Shown one piece after another: positions 56,575 to 64,000 of a stretch of 64,000 bases of DNA. A program made the translations under genes and the position numbers. The stretch comes from Metridium senile (lineage: Eukaryota; Cnidaria; Anthozoa; Actiniaria; Metridiidae): positions 21,046,811 through 21,110,810 of the forward strand of contig OX459095.1 in the NCBI GenBank assembly GCA_949775045.1, read 5' to 3'. The notes beneath the pieces are model-generated. The model had not been told where the DNA came from, did not search any database, and was given only the letters and a program-made list of their open reading frames with translations. Within the stretch, counting starts at the first letter, position 1; each line of letters begins with the position of its first letter.

Positions 56575-57279
56575 AGGGACCGGTCATTATTTATGTGGGG
56601 GGGTGGGGGGGAAATTTTTTGTCTGAATCAAAAAGAATATCCCTGGCCCACCCCCTGAGGTATTACATTTAACTTTTGACCCACCCCAAATGGAATTCAT
56701 TTCAGAGGCAGCCCCCCCCCCTCCCCCCTTCAGGCAGCTGTCTTCAAATTGATTAAGGGCATTACCCTAGACAGTTTCACTGTTGAAAATCTCTGTTTCC
56801 CAGAAGGCTACACGATTACGTGCACATGCACTTTGCGAAGAGGAACTAAGTAAAGATAGCCTTGCAAAGGTTAATAAGAGAAGTGCCATTAAACATTTAG
56901 AAATAATGAAGAATCAAGGACTATTTGCTCTGGATGCATATGAACTTATTGACAATACTTTTGAAAGACTTCAAATGTTGTAGAAATATTACTGTTTGCT
57001 TTGTTAAACTGATAGAAACTAAAAAAAATTAATGTTGCTTTTTATACATACTACATGGCAATTAATATACTAGGTTTGCATGGAAACACGTTTTTTATCC
57101 AATTTGATAACACACAACTTACTTTATACATTCATGTATGTTCTTTACAAAAGAGAAATGGCCCACCCACAACTCAGTGAAATTTAATTCCAACCCACCC
57201 CCTGTCATTGAAAAATATAAGCATGGCCCCCCCCTATGATTTCTCCCCCCACCCCCCCACATAAATAATGACCGGTCCC
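56575..57279. mobile_element. 705-bp TA-flanked MITE, GGGACCGGTCATTATTTATG ends
   Basis: Inverted ends GGGACCGGTCATTATTTATG followed by G-rich runs (complement at 57249-57279), with TA on each side. It splits the decayed LINE cleanly. Contains a short gene-like frame at 56783-56983. Confidence 0.75.
56783..56983 (+). CDS. Gene-like short frame inside a MITE
   Basis: After an acceptor-like TTTCCCAG (about 56797-56804) it reads KATRLRAHALCEEELSKDSL, VNKRSAIKHLEIMKNQGLFA and DAYELIDNTFERLQML, then stop. Helical, charged, non-repetitive sequence that looks coding. Could be the last exon of the parent transposon's gene or a captured host exon. Not recognised. Confidence 0.35.
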   Translation: MKISVSQKATRLRAHALCEEELSKDSLAKVNKRSAIKHLEIMKNQGLFALDAYELIDNTFERLQML

Positions 57280-57489
57280 TAAGTCCACAATATTTTGACC
57301 ACTTTCATGACGAATATCGTTGGCGATAAGAATACAGAAAACGCTAAACCACATTCGATTTGCTATAATTAGAACGATTCTAATTCCCGTTTTGTGGTAA
57401 AGATAGATAGTACTTTCGATGGTAGAAATATAAAAGACATCTGTTTTTGGAACCCAGACCAAAGGCACCAGAGTCTCCTTCACGTTGGT

Positions 57490-59485
57490 ATTCCATTTCA
57501 ATTTTCAATTTTATTTTATTTTGCACACAAAGAAAATAGTTTAAATACAAAGAATACATAATTATGAATATTATAGTTAATTATAATATAAAAATAAATT
57601 AAATAGCACAGAAAAGTGGCCGGTGGACTGGAGTAACTAAAGTTTTCGAGCCAGTCCACCAGTAGATTAAACAAGTGGTGAAAAGACGTGTTCTTTAATT
57701 ATATAAATGGATGATTTGCCATAATTAGTGCTAACTTTAGGTAGAACAAAAATTGATTTAGAGTAGCGAGTGTGATGGTGATGGATATCAGAGATAGTTT
57801 GAAAATAATTTGAGAAAGCTTTAGGAAGATTATTATTATGATAGTCATAAATAAAAGTTGCGATTTGAGTAGAGACGATATCGACAAATTGAGGAATATC
57901 CAAAGATTTATATATTGGAGGGGCGTGTGACTGAAAATTATTCTAACAGCTTTATTATTAAGAACATGGAGTGGATGTACTGTGGATTTGTAAGTGTTAC
58001 CCCAAGTAAGGGCTCCATAATAGAGATAAGGATAGATTAGGGGAAAATATACAGATCTGAGTGTTTGCGCATCTAGATAGTGACGAAGTTTGGACAAGAC
58101 ACCAATATTTTTAGATGCTTTTTTTGAAACAATGTTGATATGAGTTTTCCAATTAAGATTCTTGTCAATATATACACCTAAGTATTTGATTGAATCACAC
58201 ATTTCAAGTGCTCGACCATTCACAAAAACATCATGTATCAGAGAACTCCGATACTTCTGAGGATCATGTATTTACATTTCTTAATATTGATTGATAGCTT
58301 ATTAGCACATATCCAGTCATTGAGATTTTCTAATTCAGTGTTAATTTGATGCATTAAAACATCAATTTTCTGATTCTTCAGGAAGATGTTAGTATCGTCA
58401 GCAAAAAGACGAAAATTTAGAACAGAACTACAGTTAGCTATATCATTGACGTATATAAGAAAAAGAAGAGGACCCAAATTGGATCCCTGGGGAACGCCAC
58501 AGATTGTAGAAAGTAAACCAGAAGAGTAACCTTGTAGATCTACAAATTGTTGTCGATCTGTTAAATAGCTGCGAAACTAATCCAAAGCTTTCCCACGTAT
58601 CCCATAGTGATGTAATTTAGACAACAATATTTCGTGATTAACCGTATCAAATGCCTTGGAAAAATCAATAAATACACCGCATGAAAAGAAACCTCTGTCT
58701 ATAGAGTTAAGTAAATTGTCAACAATTTCCACTAAGGCTAATGTACTTGAGTGTTTCTTTCTAAAACCAAATTGGTATTTAAAGAATATGTCAGTTTAGT
58801 CAAGAAAGGATAACATTCTTTTATTCATGAGTTTCTCCAGTATTTTAGCAAAAGGAGATATAAGAGAAATAGGTCGATAATTTGATAAATTATCGGAAGA
58901 ATCATTTTTATATAGGGGTTTAACTCTTGAAATTTTAGAATTATCAGGAAAGGTTCTTATTGTAAAAGACTGATTATAAATATGAGTCAAAATAGGAGCT
59001 ATAGCAGAATTAGAAAGTTTCACCAATTTTATTGGTATTCCATAGGGACCAGAAGCCTTAGAAGAATCAAGTTGAGAAATTAGGTCCTGTACTTCATGAG
59101 GGTCGGTTGGTTGTAAGAATAGGCTATTAGCTGAATAAAAAGGAGATAGATAATTGGAAAAGGGACTGGATGGTGAGATGGTGGCAGCAAGTTTTGGACC
59201 AACGTCTCTAAAGAAAAGATTAAATTGCTCAGCAATTTCTTGAGGAGTCTTATATTCAACATCGTCAACAACTATTTTAGAAGGAATAATTGAGCTTTTG
59301 GATTTTACATTAATAATTTGAGAGATAACTCTCCAGGTTTCTTTGGTATTACCTTTCAGGTTATTAATTTTACTCTTAAAATACATTCGCTTGTTCAATT
59401 CTTTCACATGATTTAAATGATTGGAGTAGTTTTTGTAGTATCGCTTTTGCTCATCAGAACCATTAAGAAAGAAATGATAATACAT
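57490..59485 (-). pseudogene. LINE reverse transcriptase pseudogene (jockey/CR1-like)
   Basis: Starts MYYHFFLNGSDEQKRYYKNY and runs through the ORF2 linker and RT: NYRPISLISPFAKILEKLMN, an in-frame stop after MLSFLD, then [31 protein letters not shown], another stop, GVPQGSNLGPLLFLIYVNDI, the FADD box (FADDTNIFL), a frameshift near 58240, and IKYLGVYIDKNLNWKTHI. At least two stops and one frameshift make it non-functional. A TTTTATTTTATTTTGC-type antisense 3' end lies at 57505-57525. Confidence 0.85.
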
Positions 59486-59622
59486 GTAACGCTTACGTTT
59501 GATTGACTTTAAGATAGCAGAAGTAATCCAAGGCTTTTGAGATCATAGGCTTTTAGGTCATTTATTACTTTGCTTTGGTAATACAAAGTATGTCTACCTC
59601 CTATTTCAATCTGGTGATATAA

Positions 59623-60237
59623 ATCTGCAGTCTGAAGTCTGAAGTCTGAATTAGTCTGAAGTCTGAATTAGTCTGAAGTCTGAAGTCTGAATTAGTCTGA
59701 AGTCTGAAGTCTGAAGTCTGAAGTCTGAATTAGTCTGAAGTCTGAAGTCTGAAGTCTGAATTAGTCTGAAGTCTGAATTAGTCTGAAGTCTGATTTAGTC
59801 TGAAGTCTGAAGTCTGAATTAGTCTGAAGTCTGAAGTCTGAATTAGTCTGAAGTCTGAAGTCTGAAGTCTGAATTAGTCTGAAGTCTGAAGTCTGAATTA
59901 GTCTGAAGTCTGAAGTCTGAAGTCTGAATTAGTCTGAAGTCTGAATTAGTCTGAAGTCTGAATTAGTCTGAAGTCTGAATTAGTCTGAAGTCTGAATTAG
60001 TCTGAAGTCTGAATTAGTCTGAAGTCTGAAGTCTGAATTAGTCTGAAGTCTGAAGTCTGAATTAGTCTGAAGTCTGAAGTCTGAATTAGTCTGAAGTCTG
60101 AATTAGTCTGAAGTCTGAATTAGTCTGAAGTCTGAATTAGTCTGAAGTCTGAAGTCTGAATTAGTCTGAAGTCTGAAGTCTGAATTAGTCTGAAGTCTGA
60201 AGTCTGAAGTCTGAAGTCTGAAGTCTGAAGTCTGACA
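59623..60237 (+). repeat. TCTGAAG heptamer array with GAATTAG variants, left block
   Basis: Tandem TCTGAAG and TCTGAATTAG units over 600 bases, next to the 5' end of the LINE pseudogene. Open frames over it are artefacts. Confidence 0.9.
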
Positions 60238-60905
60238 TTTAGACAACAATATTTCGTGATTAACCGTATCAAATGCCTTGGAAAAATCAATAAATACACC
60301 GCATGAAAAGAAACCTCTGTCTATAGAGTTAAGTAAATTGTCAACAATTTCCACTAAGGCTAATGTACTTGAGTGTTTCTTTCTAAAACCAAATTGGTAT
60401 TTAAAGAATATGTCAGTTTAGTCAAGAAAGGATAACATTCTTTTATTCATGAGTTTCTCCAGTATTTTAGCAAAAGGAGATATAAGAGAAATAGGTCGAT
60501 AATTTGATAAATTATCGGAAGAATCATTTTTATATAGGGGTTTAACTCTTGAAATTTTAGAATTATCAGGAAAGGTTCTTATTGTAAAAGACTGATTATA
60601 AATATGAGTCAAAATAGGAGCTATAGCAGAATTAGAAAGTTTCACCAATTTTATTGGTATTCCATAGGGACCAGAAGCCTTAGAAGAATCAAGTTGAGAA
60701 ATTAGGTCCTGTACTTCATGAGGGTCGGTTGGTTGTAAGAATAGGCTATTAGCTGAATAAAAAGGAGATAGATAAATGGAAAAGGGAGTACTGGATGGTG
60801 GGATGGTGGCAGCAAGTTTTGGACCAACGTCTCTAAAGAAAATATTAAATTGTTCAGCAATTTCTTGAGGAGTCTTATATTCAACATCGTCAACAACTAT
60901 TTTAG
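60236..60905 (-). pseudogene. Second copy of an internal LINE segment, enclosed in the heptamer array
   Basis: Nearly identical to 58615-59284, including the same in-frame stop after MLSFLD, with a few substitutions and small indels (for example near 60773-60800). It has array sequence on both sides, so it was copied into the array after the original had already lost function. Confidence 0.85.
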
Positions 60906-60909
60906 TTGT

Positions 60910-61130
60910 TGAAGTCTGAATTAGTCTGAAGTCTGAATTAGTCTGAAGTCTGAATTAGTCTGAAGTCTGAAGTCTGAATTAGTCTGAAGTCTGAAGTCTG
61001 AATTAGTCTGAAGTCTGAAGTCTGAATTAGTCTGAAGTCTGAAGTCTGAAGTCTGAAGTCTGAAGTCTGAAGTCTGAAGTCTGAAGTCTGAAGTCTGAAG
61101 TCTGAAGTCTGAAGTCTGAAGTCTGAAGTC
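60910..61130 (+). repeat. TCTGAAG heptamer array, right block
   Basis: Same units as 59623-60237; the last 100 bases are pure TCTGAAG. Confidence 0.9.
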
Positions 61131-61209
61131 CCTTCTCGGCTTTCGTACATGTTTTGACAAAGTAAATGAAATAATTTCGAATAAAGGATCTGAGGTTACT
61201 TGTCTTTAA

Positions 61210-62465
61210 GGTGGCTCGAGGTAGTTTTGAATGGCGCACACATCCCTTTTTGAATTCGCAATTATATGATCTTACTTTCGCCCCATGAATGTGAATTTTT
61301 TACCAAATGACAGTCTTGGATGAAAGTTTTGAATGATGTTTTAATTATGCTAATCAAAGTTTCCATAGCAACGATAAACAACTTTTTTGTAAAATGGTTT
61401 TTCTTAAATATCTTTTGAATTTGAGCTGATTGCGAAAAACCAATAAATGTGCTATAAACTGCCCTATTTAGCACATCAATTGGGAAAGTTTGAAGAAAAG
61501 TTATCTGTTCGATAACGAATAAATCACGAAAACATTTAAATGTGTATTTTGTTCGTGTGTAAATATAAGCGGTCATAACATTTCATAGGATGCACAAATT
61601 ACGATTGTAATACTGCAGAATGTTTCCTTGGACCTCCATTTAAACTCCCTGCGATTTCTCATTAGACTAAGCGTGCATAGAGGAATTTAACACTGTGCGC
61701 TGCATGTTAATTAGCCACTGAAATAAACACGTTATGTCACGCTCGTTGTAGTAAATTTTCATTCGGCGGGCGCTACTTTCTACTTTAACTTTGGCGCTAC
61801 TTTTAAAAATGTTCTTTTAAATGGATTTGACTGAAATTTTGCAACATTATTAACTATATATCTAAAACTGTACTGCAAAGATATCACTCATTTTCGTTTG
61901 TTCTTTTGTGAGTTATACGCAATTGTGATCGTAGTTATGAAAGAGTGAAAACGTCAAGCAAAACTTCATTTTAATAAAAAGCTGGATCTCTGCATTACCT
62001 ACATATTAACCAGAGCTTTCCGCAGGGAGTTTAAATGGAGGTCCAAGGAAACATTCTGCAGTATTACAATCGTAATTTGTGCATCCTATGAAATGTTATG
62101 ACCGCTTATATTTACACACGAACAAAATACACATTTAAATGTTTTCGTGATTTATTCGTTATCGAACAGATAACTTTTCTTCAAACTTTCCCAATTGATG
62201 TGCTAAACGTAGCAGTTTATAGCGCATATATTGTTTTTTCGCAATCAGCTCAAATTCAAAAGATATTTAAGAAAAACCATTTTACAAAAAAGTTGTTTAT
62301 CGTTGCTATGGAAACTTTGATTAGCATAATTAAAACATCATTCGAAACTTTCATCCAAGACTGTCATTTGGTAAAAAATTCACATTCATGGGGCGAAGGT
62401 AAGATCATGTAATTGCGAATTCAAAAAGGGATGTGTGCGCCATTTAAAACTACCTCGAGCCTTCT
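61210..62465. mobile_element. 1256-bp TTAA-flanked foldback element (element B)
   Basis: TTAA at 61206-61209 and 62466-62469. Ends GGTGGCTCGAGGTAG and complement of CTACCTCGAGCCTTC. Arms of about 450 bases (61210-61660, 62012-62465) are highly similar, with a 350-base centre. The matching 104-codon frames in the two arms (61262-61576 -, 62098-62412 +) are a consequence of arm identity; function unlikely. Confidence 0.8.
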
Positions 62466-62469
62466 TAAA

Positions 62470-63286
62470 GGCCCTCTTGCATCCGAGATGCATTGCGCGC
62501 TTCGATGATTTTCTCATATACGGAAAATAACAATTTTTGTGAAGAAAAGTAATATCTAATAATACCTGTTTCCATCGTTCGTTATAAAAGTTTATTTTCA
62601 TAAATTATTTTTTAATAGTATCAGTTAATATCTAATTAAGCTTTCTGGGATAATATTTTAGTCGTTCCGGCCTTTTTTATACTTATTTTTGATCTAAATG
62701 TCGACCCGGCGTCGTGGAAGGCCTCGTCTTCCCGAGCGACCCAAGTCATGGATCAGAAGCTCTGTGTTCGACCTATTTAGGGAAAGGAAAATTGCACTTG
62801 GCTTCGAAAGAACCACCCATAGTGTATTTATAGAAGTCCTACTGCATCGTGTCAACGTTGATACAAGGAATGAAGACTCAACTGCTGTTATAATCCGAAA
62901 TGTGTTGGTCATAGTGAAATGGATTTTTAATTAAACAACACTCGGCAAAGCTATCAAAATTAAACAGTATATTCTTGAATGTATTGATGTTTATGTAAAC
63001 ATTTTTTGAACCGTATGCATTCACGTCGTCATCCTGACCTTGTATAGACTTAGTAATATCCATGGACGTTAACGTTTCGGATTCCATAATTTCATTTTTT
63101 AGTACACGAAACCACAAACACTTCGAAGTCTTCGAACTTGACACCCTGAATCAAACAATGTGAAAAACCCGCGACTAGCCCGTTTGCGGGATCGGTTTTC
63201 TAACCAATTAGAAAGCGACTTTTAACAATAGATGTTTTCAAAACATAAACAAACGGCTGCAATGCACCTCGGATGCAAGAGGGCCT
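62470..63286. mobile_element. 817-bp TTAA-flanked DNA element (element C), abutting element B
   Basis: Ends AGGCCCTCTTGCATCCGAG and its complement, TTAA at 62466-62469 (shared with B) and 63287-63290. Contains a short coding-like frame at 62698-62934. Confidence 0.75.
62698..62934 (+). CDS. Coding-like frame in element C
   Basis: 78 codons, beginning MSTRRRGRPRLPERPKSWIR and continuing SSVFDLFRERKIALGFERTT. The AT-hook-like RGRPRLPER followed by a helical segment recalls DNA-binding N-termini of transposon-encoded proteins. The frame ends early, so this is a fragment at best. Confidence 0.35.
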   Translation: MSTRRRGRPRLPERPKSWIRSSVFDLFRERKIALGFERTTHSVFIEVLLHRVNVDTRNEDSTAVIIRNVLVIVKWIFN

Positions 63287-63290
63287 TTAA

Positions 63291-64000
63291 GAACAAGAAT
63301 CCGAAGTATTATAAATGTACATTATCGTGCCGAGGGAAGAAAAACTCGAGTTACGCGCTTCGAGTTACTCGCTTTTCGAGTTACGCGCTCGGAAACGCCC
63401 ATTTTGCTGAGGCCATACCCATTTTGACAAATGCGCGTAACTCGAACTGAAAACAAAACAACAATATTTTCGAGTTACTCGCTATTTGGAAAATAGTAGA
63501 ACTATTTCATTCCATTTCTTTTTTGAACTGGGTTCTCGGGCGACTATTTGTTTTTCTGAACATCGAGTTTCCGCGGGCAACTTTCACAGCATAATGCCCT
63601 CGATTCAACTACACTATTGTTTAACTAGACCCTGTGGGTAGGGTGGACTCGTGCCCTTAAGTGTTATATGGCGTAGGTTTTAGATTGTTGACCTTGAGTG
63701 GCATGTGCTTAAACCTGGACTGGACTTTTGTTTGGACTTTGATTTCTAGAAACTGGTTCTTTTAAGTCATGAATAGAACTGTGTATATTTCTTAGGTAAT
63801 TGTTCTGAGATAGGGTGTACAACCTACCCACTCACCCATACTGATAGGCGTAGTATGAAGGGGTAGTATATACAAATCAATGTTTTCTTATTTCTGTCTC
63901 TTACCTGAGTAACTTCTTTGTTGATCGGGCGGAATTGATGCTAGTTGAACAAAGAATATAAATAAAATAGTACAATTTAGTATTACTGGTATATTAATAT
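63291..64000. other. Right end of window, no gene seen
   Basis: 63343-63480 has several CGAGTTACGCGCT-type repeats, some inverted. The remainder shows no coding sense. Confidence 0.4.

Larger units (their letters stand above)
54720..57480 (-). pseudogene. Decayed LINE (CR1/L2-type), interrupted by two MITEs
   Basis: Pieces in the expected order on the minus strand: linker (RTSNWAWAKMFNDICDEH, near 56500), reverse transcriptase start (GPDNVSPKLLKLGDNAVTPS, 55678), a C-terminal palm/thumb block (MELDDKLSWSPHLTELACQI, 55296, to ITYRLIIWGNCNKTLLD) and a tail (GVFMHKCYYGE). The FADD box is not seen. Many frameshifts. MITEs sit at 55870-56201 and 56575-57279; sequence continues beyond the second to about 57480. 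Confidence 0.7.

Overview
The window is nuclear DNA from an invertebrate animal. Five host genes have intron-exon structure with canonical GT/AG sites whose phases add up: an ornithine decarboxylase (3' part only), a long 26/29-kDa-type papain-family protease, the lysine methyltransferase SETD6, a small intronless CCCH zinc-finger gene, and a receptor tyrosine kinase with tandem CUB domains. The AT-rich sequence, long repeat-filled introns, LINEs of CR1/RTE look, Penelope-like elements, a tRNA-derived SINE and very many inverted-repeat DNA elements fit an early-branching metazoan (sponge or cnidarian). I cannot fix the phylum from sequence alone.

Layout: 294-2222 ODC end (+). 3791-23078 protease (+, 10 exons), with a 7-kb intron 2 holding nested transposons and an intron 6 filled by a minisatellite with a Penelope fragment inside. 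23226-28193 is a 4968-bp foldback element whose arms are tandem-repeat arrays, flanked by a perfect 8-bp target-site duplication. 29075-37957 SETD6 (-, 10 exons), head-to-head with the CCCH gene 38259-38873 (+). 39-45 kb is gene-poor and carries several MITEs and a tetranucleotide array. 45137-54145 RTK (-, 13 exons seen, 5' end missing) with a decayed Ty3/gypsy copy in one intron. 54.7-61.1 kb holds decayed LINEs, one with a segment re-copied inside a heptamer repeat array. 61.2-63.3 kb holds two abutting TTAA-flanked inverted-repeat elements.

The host genes are functionally unrelated housekeeping or signalling genes and form no pathway. The main interest is the mobile DNA. Many insertions carry readable target-site duplications, and several have an 'empty' relative elsewhere in the window, so insertion order can be reconstructed. 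Examples: a SINE was split by a TTAA foldback element, whose left arm was then hit by a PIF/Harbinger-like MITE and a CR1-like LINE. A hammerhead ribozyme core is visible in the Penelope fragment. The best candidate for an undescribed system is the 23226-28193 foldback element, with satellite-built arms and a single-copy centre that encodes a possible zinc-finger exon.
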